From positions 5,919,001-5,983,000 of the forward strand of contig NZ_CP118615.1 of NCBI RefSeq assembly GCF_028993575.1: 64,000 nucleotides of DNA, written 5' to 3'. This DNA is from Micromonospora cathayae (GTDB lineage: Bacteria > Actinomycetota > Actinomycetes > Mycobacteriales > Micromonosporaceae). This document shows, piece after piece, positions 1 to 8,461 of the stretch. Every line of letters starts with the position of its first letter. Position 1 is the first letter of the stretch. A program made the position numbers and the translations under genes. Under the pieces are notes generated by a model. The model ran no database searches. It worked only from the letters and a program-made list of their open reading frames with translations, and was not told where the DNA came from.

Positions 1-2
1 GA

Positions 3-773
3 TGGCGGCCCGGCGCGCGCCGGGCCGGCGTGCCCGACGGTGCCACGGCCACCTTCCGGCCCGCGGGCATTCCCTCGAACGGCAGCACCGGACTCACCAT
101 CACCACCGGACCGGGAACGGCGGCCGGCAGCTACACCGTCACGGTCATCGGCACCGGGCCGAGCGCCACCCGGTCGGCGACGTTCCAGTTACGCGTCGAC
201 GACCCGCCCGGCTGCGTCGGCTCGTACGGTGCCGACACGCGGATCGACCCGGACCTGTTGTTCCACACCGGTGGCAGCGGCGACGACATCGACCACACGT
301 TCAGCTACGACCTGTCGGCCGAGACCGCCAACGGCACCTGGCGGTTGTACGTCAACGATCCCCGCTACCCCAACTCCGGCCCGCTCGACTCGTGGCGGAT
401 CAACCTGGCCGGCGAGGACCTGCCGGCACCGGCGTGCGGCGGCGTCGCCACCGCTGACGTGACCGTCCCGGACGTCGGGGTGGCCGAGTCGCCGCTGACC
501 GTGGCCGCCTGCGGCCGGGCGCCGTCGGCCACCAGCTACGTCGAGGTGCAGGTCCGGCACCGCTGGGTCTGGGCCATCAGGGTCACCCTGGTCGCGCCGG
601 ACGAGCGGACGTTCGTGCTCAAGGACCCCGGTGGGATGGGGCCGACGAACATCTACCAGACCGTCGCCGTGGACCTGTCGGGCACGTCGACGGGCGGCAC
701 CTGGAAGCTGCGGGTCGAGGACCTCCACGCCGGCGACGAAGGCGTGATCGAAGGCTGGAAGCTGACCCTCTGA
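3..773 (+). CDS. C-terminal part of a secreted protein with two P-domain-like modules (5' truncated)
   Basis: The reading frame is open from the window edge, so the real start lies upstream; the GTG near position 30 is internal. The visible 256 residues hold two copies of a jelly-roll module of the proprotein-convertase P-domain (P/Homo B) type. Both end in the family's typical pattern: TWRLYVND followed by a W-R-I-N-L strand near 360-405, and TWKLRVED followed by GWKLTL at the stop. A proline/glycine-rich linker separates them. In actinomycetes such modules usually sit at the C-terminus of secreted subtilisin-like proteases or other exoenzymes, where they aid folding or binding. The catalytic part, if any, is outside the window, so the enzyme class cannot be stated. 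It converges on the methyltransferase gene that follows. Confidence 0.75.
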   Translation, partial: WRPGARRAGVPDGATATFRPAGIPSNGSTGLTITTGPGTAAGSYTVTVIGTGPSATRSATFQLRVDDPPGCVGSYGADTRIDPDLLFHTGGSGDDIDHTFSYDLSAETANGTWRLYVNDPRYPNSGPLDSWRINLAGEDLPAPACGGVATADVTVPDVGVAESPLTVAACGRAPSATSYVEVQVRHRWVWAIRVTLVAPDERTFVLKDPGGMGPTNIYQTVAVDLSGTSTGGTWKLRVEDLHAGDEGVIEGWKLTL

Positions 774-830
774 TCTGGTGGGCCAGGCGGGTCTTCCACC
801 GGCCACCGGTTCCGGCGGCGGCCACGCCGG

Positions 831-1928
831 CTACGGGAAGAGGTGCCGGTGGATGGGGTGGTCGCGGAACGGGCCGCCCCGGTACGGGGAGGTGTGGCTG
901 CCCGTACGGCTGCCGGCGGACGTGTGCAGCACCGCGTCGAGGTGGTAGTCCGGGTGCACCCCGTCGTCGCCGAGGGTCGACGTGACGGTCAGGTCGAGCG
1001 TGTCGCCCGGCTCGACCGGGTGCTCGGTGTCGAACAGCGGGAAGTAGATGGACGCCCAGTTGCTCGCCTCGCGCAGCGCGTCCAGTGGCTCCCCGTCCGG
1101 CAGGGACCACAGCCGCAGCCAGGTGAGCACCCCGTCCACGACACCCGGCCGGTCGACGGTTAGGCGGACCGTGCGGCGCTGCTCCAGCGGCAGGTGCCCG
1201 TTGAGGTCGAGCACCTCCACCACCCGGCCGGCGCCGAGCAGCGCGTCGCGGGCCGGGTCCGTGACGCGCAGGCGCACGTCGAAGGGGCCACCGTGCCACG
1301 CGAAGATGGTCCGCAGGTAGCCGACCGTGTCCGCGCCGAAGGCCACCGGGCCGCCGCCGAGGAGCCGGCGGAAGGCGACCGGCGCGGCGAGGGTGACGCA
1401 CCGGTGCGGCACCACCACGGCACCGGGGGCGAGGTGCCGGCGTCGGGCGTCGGCGAGCACCGCGGCGACGCCCTCCGCGCCAGCCAGCGACCCGATGATC
1501 TCGGCGACGCAGACGTCCGCCAGCGGGGTGACGTCGAGTTCGGTGGAGAGTCCACGCAGCAGGGTGACGCGTTCCCCGAGGTCCGGTTCGGCCAGCCAGG
1601 TCCCGGCCCGGCGGAAGGACTCCTCCATCGCCTCCACCGCGACGACCCGGCGGGCGCCGTACCGGACGCTCTCCCGGGCCCAGAGCAGGTCCGCGCCGGT
1701 GCCGACGTCGAGCACCACCCGGCCGGGGGCCAGCCGGGCCAGCGCGGCGCGGAACCGCCGGTTGCGCTCCTCGTCGTCGGTCATCCGGGCGTACGAGGCC
1801 GGGTCGTAGCAGGGGTACTCGCCGATGCTGGGGCCGAGGGTGGGGACGCCGGGCGTGGTGCCGCCGGCCGGGTCCACCCGGACCCGCACGGTCGACCCGG
1901 CCACCACCATGTCGACGGAGGTGGTCAT
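831..1928 (-). CDS. PRMT-like class I SAM-dependent methyltransferase, last gene of the ketomemicin-type operon
   Basis: The 365-residue product carries a class I SAM-binding core of the protein arginine methyltransferase type. Motif I (VVLDVGTGADLLW) lies at about residues 71-83, followed by the acidic ribose-binding VVAVEA near 95-100. A loop resembling the PRMT double-E loop (AEIIGSLAGAEG) lies near 142-153, with a beta-barrel-like C-terminal half. I place the start at the ATG at 1928 because GAGGAG sits just upstream; the frame remains open further 5' without another good site. It lies 32 bases downstream of an amidinotransferase gene in the same direction. The natural inference is methylation of a guanidine or amidino group on the small-molecule product rather than of a protein. 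The methyl acceptor is not proven by sequence. Confidence 0.8.
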   Translation of the reverse strand: MTTSVDMVVAGSTVRVRVDPAGGTTPGVPTLGPSIGEYPCYDPASYARMTDDEERNRRFRAALARLAPGRVVLDVGTGADLLWARESVRYGARRVVAVEAMEESFRRAGTWLAEPDLGERVTLLRGLSTELDVTPLADVCVAEIIGSLAGAEGVAAVLADARRRHLAPGAVVVPHRCVTLAAPVAFRRLLGGGPVAFGADTVGYLRTIFAWHGGPFDVRLRVTDPARDALLGAGRVVEVLDLNGHLPLEQRRTVRLTVDRPGVVDGVLTWLRLWSLPDGEPLDALREASNWASIYFPLFDTEHPVEPGDTLDLTVTSTLGDDGVHPDYHLDAVLHTSAGSRTGSHTSPYRGGPFRDHPIHRHLFP

Positions 1929-1960
1929 CGTGCTCCTCGATCGGGCTGGAAGGGGTCCGC

Positions 1961-3073
1961 TCAGTCCAGGTAGTTCTCCGGTCCGCCACTGCGGACGGTG
2001 TCCAGGGTGACGCAGTGGAAGCCGCCGCCGAGCAGCCGGGAGTGCCGCAGCCGGTGCGGCAGCACGGTGATGCCGTGCCGCTCCAGGGCGGCGATCAGCT
2101 CCGGCTGGTCGGCGTCCACGACCGCGTGCTCCTCGTCGACCATCAGCAGGTTCATGCTGATCCAGTGCTCGCTCAGGGTGGGCTGCGGGCTGGCGGTCCG
2201 GCGGGGCTCCGGGCACCACAGCACGTCCCAGCCGCGCAACGGTTCCGGTACCGCGTCGGGCCGGACCCGGCCCGGGTTGAGCAGCACCAGGCCGGGCCGC
2301 AGGAACGAGATGGTGCTGTCGATGTGGGTGTAGCCGTAGATCCCGCGCAGCGGGTGCACCCGGACGTCCCCGAGGAGCCGGACGGTGGACTCCAGCCAGC
2401 GCAGTCCGAGTTCGTTGCCGCTGCGGGACACCTGGTAGAAGAGGTCCCGGCCGAGGCGGAGCACGTTGGCGGCGTCGAAGACCGGCTCGGTCTCCCCCAG
2501 GTCGGGCAGGCCGTCCGGGTCGAACAGGTACAGCTCGTCGGCGAGCTGCGGCCGGGGGGCGGCCAGCCAGGTGGCCCCGCGCAGCAGGTAGTCGTGGAAG
2601 AGCGGGCGGAGCCCGAACAGTTCGAAGTAGCGGGCCCGGGTCGGGCTCGCGGTCTCGATGATGGTGGAGCCGACCACCAGGGTGAGGTCACGCGGGCAGT
2701 ACGACTTGAAGCCGGCGCTGCGCCACTGCGGGGTGCCGAACTCGACGCTGTGGTCGACGGGCGCGGGCCGGTGCACGGTCACGCCCAGCGCCCGCAGGCT
2801 GGCGCAGAACTCGGCCAGGTCCTCGTTCGTCTCCTCGACGATCTGCGCCGGCACCTCGCCCACCTGGAGCCGGCTCAGCTCGGTCCGGGTCAGCTTCGGG
2901 AAGCAGGTCAACCAGGCCGACGGGTCGTCCTGCTCGGGGAGGCGGATGTGGGTGGCGTCCCCGACGACGATCTCGTGCAGCCGGCTGAACTCGTCCCAGG
3001 AGTTCACCGCCGGCAGCCCGGTCCGGCCGGGCGTGGACGCGGCCGACGTGGTGACGATCTGGTCTGCGGTCAC
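1961..3073 (-). CDS. L-arginine-type amidinotransferase of the ketomemicin-like cluster
   Basis: The 370-residue protein belongs to the glycine/inosamine-phosphate amidinotransferase family, which moves the amidino group of arginine to an amine acceptor through a cysteine amidino intermediate. The expected active-site cysteine lies in GGGFHCVT at about residue 354, and the catalytic histidine in GYTHIDST at about residue 250. These correspond to the Cys and His of the human AGAT family. I chose the GTG at 3073 because it follows the upstream TGA (3076-3078) directly and is preceded by GGACAGGA; the frame is open further upstream but only over the neighbouring gene. In the operon it would install the N-terminal amidino group known from ketomemicin and pheganomycin-type peptides. 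The family call is firm; the acceptor is inferred. Confidence 0.88.
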   Translation of the reverse strand: MTADQIVTTSAASTPGRTGLPAVNSWDEFSRLHEIVVGDATHIRLPEQDDPSAWLTCFPKLTRTELSRLQVGEVPAQIVEETNEDLAEFCASLRALGVTVHRPAPVDHSVEFGTPQWRSAGFKSYCPRDLTLVVGSTIIETASPTRARYFELFGLRPLFHDYLLRGATWLAAPRPQLADELYLFDPDGLPDLGETEPVFDAANVLRLGRDLFYQVSRSGNELGLRWLESTVRLLGDVRVHPLRGIYGYTHIDSTISFLRPGLVLLNPGRVRPDAVPEPLRGWDVLWCPEPRRTASPQPTLSEHWISMNLLMVDEEHAVVDADQPELIAALERHGITVLPHRLRHSRLLGGGFHCVTLDTVRSGGPENYLD

Positions 3074-3075
3074 GG

Positions 3076-3681
3076 TCAGTATCCTGTCCTGTGGTCGGTG
3101 CGGGTGCGGTGGGTCGGCAGCAGGAAGCTGCGCTCGAAGGTGATCACCACCTCGCCGGTGGCCTTGAGCCCGGTGGTACGGCAGCTCACGATGCCCTCGC
3201 CCGGACGGCTGGCGGAGAGCCGCTTGCCGGTCACCTCGCTCTCGGCGTAGAGGGTGTCGCCGACGAAGACCGGGTGGGACAGGCGGATCCGGTCCCAGCC
3301 GAGGTTGGCGATGGCCCGGCCGCTGGTGCTGCGGGCGGTCATCCCGCCGACGATGCTCAGCGTCACCAGGCTGGACACCAGTGGCCGGCCCCACCGGCCC
3401 CGGGTGGCGTACGCGTCGTCGATGTGCAGCGGTGACGCGTTCATGCTCAACATGCTCATCAGCACGTTGTCCATCTCGGTGACGGTGCGGCCGGGGCGGT
3501 GCTCGATGACCGTGCCGACGACGATCTCGTCGTAGTGGAACCCGACCTGTTCGCGGTACCGGTTCTCCCCCACCCTGCGGTACCCGGCCGGGTGGGGCCG
3601 GTCGGCGGCCACGCGGTGGGCATCGGGGTCGGGCCCCGGGGCGGCGTCGGTGGTCGGTGCGTCGTCCGGCTCAGTCGACAT
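3076..3681 (-). CDS. ktmB: MaoC/hot-dog acyl-CoA dehydratase (KtmB-like)
   Basis: The 201-residue protein is a MaoC-like hot-dog hydratase. After a disordered Pro/Asp-rich N-terminus of about 35 residues comes a hot-dog fold with the hydratase-like segment NASPLHIDDAYA near residues 82-93, carrying the Asp/His pair typical of mesaconyl/beta-methylmalyl-CoA-type dehydratases. Its start overlaps the end of the upstream alpha-oxoamine synthase gene by 11 bases. In ketomemicin biosynthesis the KtmB dehydratase turns benzylmalyl-CoA into benzylfumaryl-CoA. The combination here with a CitE-type aldolase, a reductase and a PLP synthase makes the same step the most economical reading. The gene symbol is given by pathway analogy, not by alignment. 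Confidence 0.82.
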   Translation of the reverse strand: MSTEPDDAPTTDAAPGPDPDAHRVAADRPHPAGYRRVGENRYREQVGFHYDEIVVGTVIEHRPGRTVTEMDNVLMSMLSMNASPLHIDDAYATRGRWGRPLVSSLVTLSIVGGMTARSTSGRAIANLGWDRIRLSHPVFVGDTLYAESEVTGKRLSASRPGEGIVSCRTTGLKATGEVVITFERSFLLPTHRTRTDHRTGY

Positions 3682-4912
3682 CGGTGAGCTCCCGGACGTG
3701 GTCGGCGAAGGTGGCCAGGGTGGCCCGGTCGAGGTCCGCGCGGATCATGATCCGCAGGCCGGCCTGACCCTGCGGCACGATCGGGAAGAACACCGCCGAG
3801 CTGTAGAAGCCACGCCGGTACAGCTCGGCGGAGAGCCGGACCGCCCGGTCGGCGTCGCCCACGGTGATCCGGCGCACCGGCAGGCCGTTGCCGGCGAACG
3901 GGGTGGGCAGGAGTTCGTCGAAGTACGCCACGTTGTCGTGCAGCCGGCGCTGCAACTCGCCCAGCTCGGGTGAGCGGTGGATGGCGGCGCTCGCCAGGGA
4001 CGCGCCGACCAGCGGCAGGGCCATGTTCTGTGACCAGCCCACCGGTCCGGCGTGCCGGGTCAGGAAGCCGTACCTGGCCGGGTCACCGAGCATGGCCACG
4101 CCGCCGCCGGTACCGAAGCCCTTGCCCAGGCTGGTGACGATGACGGTGAGCGGGTTCATGGTCAGCCGGGACCGGACGAACCCCTCGCCCCGTTCTCCCA
4201 CGATCGACAGCGAGTGCGAGTCGTCGACGAACAGGAACAGCCCGTACCGGTCCTGGAGTTCCAGCAGGCCGTCCAGGGCCGCCGCGCCGCCCATCGAGTA
4301 CGCGCCGTCGGCGACGTACGCCACCCGGGGGTACCGCCGGCAGACGTCCTCCAGGTAGTTCAGGTCGTTGTGGTCGCAGGTGAGGACCAGGCTCTCCTCG
4401 GCGCAGATGGGCTTCACGTACGACATGCAGAAGTGGCAGAACCGGTCGAAGACCATCACCCGGGGGCCGCCCGGCGCGAGGTGGCCGGAGGCGACCAGGG
4501 GCAGGATGCCGGCGGTGAGCGCGCTGCACGAGGTACCGGGCAGCACCCGCGCGCCGAACAGGTCGCCCAGTTCCTCCTCCAGCCGGGCCAGCAGGTCGTG
4601 CCGGATGCGGGTGGTGGAGGTGACCAGCCAGGTGGCACCGGTCTCCCGCAGGGCCGACACGGCCCCCTCGATCACCGCCGGGTGGTGGTTGAGTCCGAGG
4701 TACGCGCAGGAACACATGTTGACGAACTCGTGGCCGGTGTCCCGGTCGACGAGCCGGTTGTTCGCGTCGCCCGAGGGCGTCCCGACCCTGATCCCGGTCA
4801 GGCCGTGGTCGGCCGCCGCCTGCCACACCGGGTCGGCGGTCCGGATCATCTTCTCGCCGTTGCGGTACCGGTGCGGCCCGACGACGCTCTGCTGTTCACC
4901 GGTGCTCGTCAT
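3671..4912 (-). CDS. ktmC: PLP-dependent alpha-oxoamine synthase (KtmC-like)
   Basis: This 413-residue fold-type I PLP enzyme belongs to the glycine C-acetyltransferase/5-aminolevulinate synthase/serine palmitoyltransferase family. These enzymes condense an amino acid with an acyl-CoA and lose CO2. Visible family marks are the cofactor aspartate segment VDDSHSLS at about 229-236 and the Schiff-base lysine in SLGKGFG at about residue 264. The GTSCSALTAG segment near 126-135 is probably part of the phosphate/substrate site. ATG 4912 is preceded by GGAGAGGTAG. In ketomemicin assembly, KtmC joins benzylsuccinyl-CoA to arginine to build the carbonylmethylene (C-C) replacement of a peptide bond. 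That role fits the surrounding genes; substrate specificity cannot be read from sequence. Confidence 0.85.
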   Translation of the reverse strand: MTSTGEQQSVVGPHRYRNGEKMIRTADPVWQAAADHGLTGIRVGTPSGDANNRLVDRDTGHEFVNMCSCAYLGLNHHPAVIEGAVSALRETGATWLVTSTTRIRHDLLARLEEELGDLFGARVLPGTSCSALTAGILPLVASGHLAPGGPRVMVFDRFCHFCMSYVKPICAEESLVLTCDHNDLNYLEDVCRRYPRVAYVADGAYSMGGAAALDGLLELQDRYGLFLFVDDSHSLSIVGERGEGFVRSRLTMNPLTVIVTSLGKGFGTGGGVAMLGDPARYGFLTRHAGPVGWSQNMALPLVGASLASAAIHRSPELGELQRRLHDNVAYFDELLPTPFAGNGLPVRRITVGDADRAVRLSAELYRRGFYSSAVFFPIVPQGQAGLRIMIRADLDRATLATFADHVRELTDVD

Positions 4913-4960
4913 CTACCTCTCCCTGCCGATGGACGTGCCGGTCGGGGTGCCGACGTGGGG

Positions 4961-5803
4961 TCAGCCGGACGGGTCGAACTCGTCGAGCAGCCGGCGGGAC
5001 GCCTCGAAGAAGGGGCGGCCCACCATCACGCCGTCGACGGTGGTGACGCCCTGGCCGCTGCTCTGCCCGGCGGCCACCACCCGCCGTGCCTGCGCCAGCG
5101 ACTCGGCGTCCGGTGAGAAGACCTGGTTGATGACGGCCACCTGGCGGGGATGCAGGGCGATCTTGCCGCTGAAGCCGAGGTCCTGGGCCAGGGCGGCCTC
5201 CCGCCGTACCGCGCTCAGGTCCCGCACCTGGAAGGTCGGTGAGTCGATCGCGTCGACGTCGGCGGCCCGCGCGGCGTTGACGATGCGGGTCCGGGCGTGC
5301 AGGAGCGGCTCCCAGCTCAGCCGGATACCGAGGGCCGAGGCGTAGTCCGCCGACCCGAAGATCAGCGCCCGGGGCCGGGGTGCGGTGGCCGCGATCGCCG
5401 CGACGTGCTCCACCCCCCGGGGCGTCTCGATCACCGCGAACAGTTCCAGGTCCGGGCGGACCGGCCGGAGCAGCCGCGCCACGATCTCGAGGTCCCGGGG
5501 TGACTCCACCTTGGGCACCAGCACGATGGCCGGCGGCACCGGGTAGTCGCGCAGGGCGAGCAGGTCCCGCATCCCGTCCGGGTCGGTGATCACGTTGACC
5601 CGGACGGCGCACCGGCGACCGGTCGCGCTGTCGCCGGTGAAGAACGCCGTCGCCCGCGCCCGCGCGTCGGCCTTGGCCGGTGCCGGCACCGAGTCCTCCA
5701 GGTCGACCAGGCAGATGTCGGCACCGGAGCGGTGGCAGGTGGCGTACCGGTCGGACGCGGTCGCCGGGGTGCAGAGCATGGACCGGCAGTACCGGGTGAA
5801 CAT
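4961..5803 (-). CDS. ktmA: CitE-like HpcH/HpaI-family aldolase (KtmA-like)
   Basis: The 280-residue product is a CitE/malyl-CoA lyase-type TIM-barrel enzyme. The acidic metal/CoA motif VDLEDSVP lies at about 33-40, and the magnesium-binding glutamate lies in AVIETPRGVEH near the middle. The C-terminal segment SGKIALHPRQV is the typical CoA-side loop of this family. The start is ATG 5803, whose A is shared with the TGA of the preceding reductase gene, with GGGAGG just upstream. Longer upstream extensions would run inside that gene. In the ketomemicin route the equivalent enzyme adds malonyl-CoA to phenylpyruvate to give benzylmalyl-CoA. The same reaction type is inferred here; the aromatic keto acid is a guess. 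Confidence 0.85.
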   Translation of the reverse strand: MFTRYCRSMLCTPATASDRYATCHRSGADICLVDLEDSVPAPAKADARARATAFFTGDSATGRRCAVRVNVITDPDGMRDLLALRDYPVPPAIVLVPKVESPRDLEIVARLLRPVRPDLELFAVIETPRGVEHVAAIAATAPRPRALIFGSADYASALGIRLSWEPLLHARTRIVNAARAADVDAIDSPTFQVRDLSAVRREAALAQDLGFSGKIALHPRQVAVINQVFSPDAESLAQARRVVAAGQSSGQGVTTVDGVMVGRPFFEASRRLLDEFDPSG

Positions 5804-6834
5804 CACACCTCCCGGCGTACGTCGACGAGGACCTTGCCCGTGGTGGCCCGGGCGGCGACCGCCGCGTGGGCCGCGCCGACCTCGTGCAGCGCCACCGTCC
5901 GGTCGACGTGCACGGTGAGCCGGCCCTGGGCGGCCAGGGCGAAGAGCCGGTCGGCGATGCGGCACAGCAGGTCCCGGTGGTCGACGACGTGCCGCATCCA
6001 GAACCCGGCGCAGCCGATGGAGCCGTGGGCCAGTTGCGCCGTGGTCACCGCGACGACACCGGCGTCGGCCGGGTCGACCGGGCCCGGCGGATGGGTGCCG
6101 GCCGGCGGGTGGGTGCCGGCCGGGGCGTCGGGTCCGGGTCGCCAGCCGAGGCAGACCAGCCGGCCGAACGGGGCCAGCGCGGCCAGGCCGGCCGAGGCGA
6201 CCGCACCGCCCACCGAGTCGACGAACACGTCGACCCCGATGCCGCCGGCGGCCTCGCGCAGCCGGTCGGCCAGTTCCGGGTCGGCCGGGTCCAGCGCCAC
6301 GTCCGCGCCGAGCGCCGTGACGAACCGCCGCTTGGCCGGGGTGGACGCGAGCCCGATCACCGGGGACGCGCCGAGCGCCAGGGCGAGCTGCACCGCCAGG
6401 TGGCCCACGCCGCCGGCCGCCGCGGAGACCGCCACGCTCTCGCCGGCCCGCAGCCGACCGGCCAGCAGCAGCGCGCCGTACGCGGTGCCGCCCTGTTCGA
6501 ACAGGCCGACCGCATGCGCGTCGTCGAGGCCCGCCGGGATCTCCACCGTGTACGCGTCCCGCGCCGCCACCACCTCGGCGTACCCGCCGCCCCGGCGCAG
6601 CAGCGCGACCACCCGGCGGCCGTCGGTCCGGCGGCGGCCGGCCGCCTCCAGTCCGAGCACCGTGGGCAGCGGCAGTCCGGGTTGGGTGCCCGAACGTTGC
6701 TCCAGGTCGTCGAAGTTGATCCCGCTGAGGCTCACGTCGATCAGGCTCTCGCCCGGCCCGACCGACGGTTCGGGGACGTGTTCCACCCGGAGGGCCTCCG
6801 GACCGCCCGGACGACGCAGCACCGCCGCCCGCAT
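5803..6834 (-). CDS. ktmF: MDR/quinone-oxidoreductase-type enoyl reductase (KtmF-like)
   Basis: This is a medium-chain dehydrogenase/reductase without the structural zinc lobe. It has a GroES-like N-terminal domain and a Rossmann domain with the glycine-rich AAAGGVGHLAVQLA near the middle. It lacks the zinc-ligand motif of classical alcohol dehydrogenases, so it fits the quinone oxidoreductase/enoyl reductase subfamily. I prefer ATG 6834 because family members usually begin at MRAAVL-type sequence; in-frame GTG codons at 6855 and 6846 are possible starts, and none has a strong ribosome site. An internal tandem PAGTHP repeat (about 6085-6120) is a small expansion in a surface loop. By analogy with KtmF it would reduce benzylfumaryl-CoA to benzylsuccinyl-CoA. 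It is translationally coupled to the aldolase gene. Confidence 0.78.
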   Translation of the reverse strand: MRAAVLRRPGGPEALRVEHVPEPSVGPGESLIDVSLSGINFDDLEQRSGTQPGLPLPTVLGLEAAGRRRTDGRRVVALLRRGGGYAEVVAARDAYTVEIPAGLDDAHAVGLFEQGGTAYGALLLAGRLRAGESVAVSAAAGGVGHLAVQLALALGASPVIGLASTPAKRRFVTALGADVALDPADPELADRLREAAGGIGVDVFVDSVGGAVASAGLAALAPFGRLVCLGWRPGPDAPAGTHPPAGTHPPGPVDPADAGVVAVTTAQLAHGSIGCAGFWMRHVVDHRDLLCRIADRLFALAAQGRLTVHVDRTVALHEVGAAHAAVAARATTGKVLVDVRREV

Positions 6835-6973
6835 CCGCCGGGTCACCGCGGCCACCGGGGGTCGGCCGGAGCGCCGGGTCCCGTGCCCACGCCGTCGTCG
6901 CGGGTCCGGGCGTGCCGCGGAACGCGGGTCGGCACGCGCCCTCCGGGCCGGGCCCGTCCAGCCGGAACGCGGG

Positions 6974-8308
6974 TCACCGCAGGTTCTCCGGGCCGAGTCC
7001 GCCCAGCCGGCGGTGCATCTCCTCGGCGGCGGCCAGGTCCCCGGCGATCGCGCAGCAGGTGACGGTACCGTCCGCGTCGACCTCGTTCGAGGTGACCACG
7101 ACCCCGGTACGGCTGGTCGGGTCGTAGCCCAGGCCGGCGGCGGCGAGCCGCTCGACGGCGGCCGGGAACGACGGCACCGCCCAGCCGGAGCGTTCCAGGA
7201 AGACGCGTTCGTCCCGGTGGTCGGCGTCCACCACGCGACCGTCGAGCACCAGGTGCACGTGGGTGGAGCCGGTGAGGCGGCAGTTCGTCTCGGTGAACAG
7301 CACCGGCCCGTCCGGGGTGTGGATGGCGTCGGCGCTGACCACGCCCCGGTAGCCGAGCACGCGCAGGGACTCGACCAGCCGCTGGGCGCCGTCGAGCAGT
7401 TCGGCCCTGGTCTGCGGGCCGATCGTCTGGGCGGGCAGCACCGCGCCGATCGCCACCGGTTCCATCAGCAGCTCACCCACCCCGATCAGCCGGGCCCCCT
7501 CGTCGGCGACGAGGTACTCGGCGTAGAGGGTGGTCGAGTCGGGGAAGAAGCGTTCCACCACCAGCCGGTGCGCGCCGCCGGCGGTGAGCCACTCCCACCG
7601 TCGTTCCAGGTAGGACAGCACGGCGGCCCGGTCCGGCAGCACCTCGACGCGTGGCGCGCCGGCCGGCGCGACCCCGCCGGTACGGCTGAGGATCTCGTTG
7701 CCGTATCCGCCGCCGTTGAACTCCAGCTTCACCATCACGCTGTGGCCCCGGTCGAAGAGGTCGGTGACGGCGGTCAACGCCTGTTCCGGTCGGGTGACCA
7801 CGGTGCCCGGGGCGATCGGCACGCCGGCCCCGGCGGCCAGGGCCCGGAAGCCGGCCTTGCTGTTGACCAGCGCGTCGCCGGCCTGGGCGCTGAACGGGTA
7901 GCCGGGCAGGGCCGTCTCGGCGGCGAGCGCGCGGGCGAGTCCGGTGACGGTGACGTCCTTGTAGACGGCGAGGATCTCGTGCGGCGGCTGGTCGCCGAGG
8001 GCGTGCCGGAGCCGGCGCAGGAAGCCGGGGTCGGTGAGCCGGTCCGGGGCGAGGATCTCGGTGCCGAGGCGGCCGGGTGGCGGTACCACCACGGCGAGGG
8101 TGTCGGGGTCGGTGCCGGTGAGGCCGGTGACGTAGTCCCGGTACTCCGGTGGCGGGGCGAACGGCAGTACCAGTACGTCGCCGTCCCGGGCGAACCAGAG
8201 CATCCGCTGGGCGACGCAGCCACCGGCGCGGAGCTGGGCCGGGGTGAGTGCCGCGAGGTCACCGACCATCTCCGAGGTGCGACTGTTGCCGATGATCAAG
8301 GTGGTCAT
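6974..8308 (-). CDS. ATP-grasp peptide ligase, first gene of the ketomemicin-like operon
   Basis: The 444-residue protein is an ATP-grasp ligase of the PGM1/peptide-ligase type. It has an N-terminal preATP-grasp-like domain, a central ATP-binding portion (VMVKLEFNGGGYGNE near residues 190-204, where the lysine and glycine-rich loop bind ATP) and a metal-binding end segment (FTETNCRLTGS) resembling the ExN motif. ATG 8308 is preceded by GGAGCGGTC. PGM1 from pheganomycin biosynthesis joins an N-terminal amidino amino acid to a peptide nucleophile, and its orthologues were used to find the ketomemicin clusters. Here it would join the amidinated amino acid to the carbonylmethylene pseudodipeptide. 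It is the promoter-proximal gene, with about 140 bases to the next gene. Confidence 0.82.
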   Translation of the reverse strand: MTTLIIGNSRTSEMVGDLAALTPAQLRAGGCVAQRMLWFARDGDVLVLPFAPPPEYRDYVTGLTGTDPDTLAVVVPPPGRLGTEILAPDRLTDPGFLRRLRHALGDQPPHEILAVYKDVTVTGLARALAAETALPGYPFSAQAGDALVNSKAGFRALAAGAGVPIAPGTVVTRPEQALTAVTDLFDRGHSVMVKLEFNGGGYGNEILSRTGGVAPAGAPRVEVLPDRAAVLSYLERRWEWLTAGGAHRLVVERFFPDSTTLYAEYLVADEGARLIGVGELLMEPVAIGAVLPAQTIGPQTRAELLDGAQRLVESLRVLGYRGVVSADAIHTPDGPVLFTETNCRLTGSTHVHLVLDGRVVDADHRDERVFLERSGWAVPSFPAAVERLAAAGLGYDPTSRTGVVVTSNEVDADGTVTCCAIAGDLAAAEEMHRRLGGLGPENLR

Positions 8309-8422
8309 GACCGCTCCGTCACTGTCGGCGGTATGCCTGGGCCAGGGGTCCGCGCAGCCGGAGACGGCCGGCGTTCGGGCGTGTGGCAGCAGGTCGACCG
8401 GAGGTCACCACCTGCAAAGACA

Positions 8423-8434
8423 TCGATATATCGA
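8423..8434. promoter_or_regulatory. Perfect 12-bp palindrome TCGATATATCGA, candidate operator
   Basis: TCGATATATCGA is a perfect inverted repeat in an AT-rich island about 115 bases upstream of the ATP-grasp ligase start. Such a sequence is rare by chance in very GC-rich DNA and sits where a promoter is expected. No pathway-specific regulator gene is visible next to the operon, so the binding protein is unknown. Confidence 0.45.
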
Positions 8435-8444
8435 CATGCTTAAC

Positions 8445-8461
8445 GGTTCGGATACCGTACC
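8445..8461. promoter_or_regulatory. Imperfect inverted repeat GGTTCGG-ATA-CCGTACC, candidate operator
   Basis: Seven-base arms with one mismatch are separated by three bases, eleven bases from the neighbouring perfect palindrome. The pair may form one composite control site for the biosynthetic operon. Confidence 0.3.
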
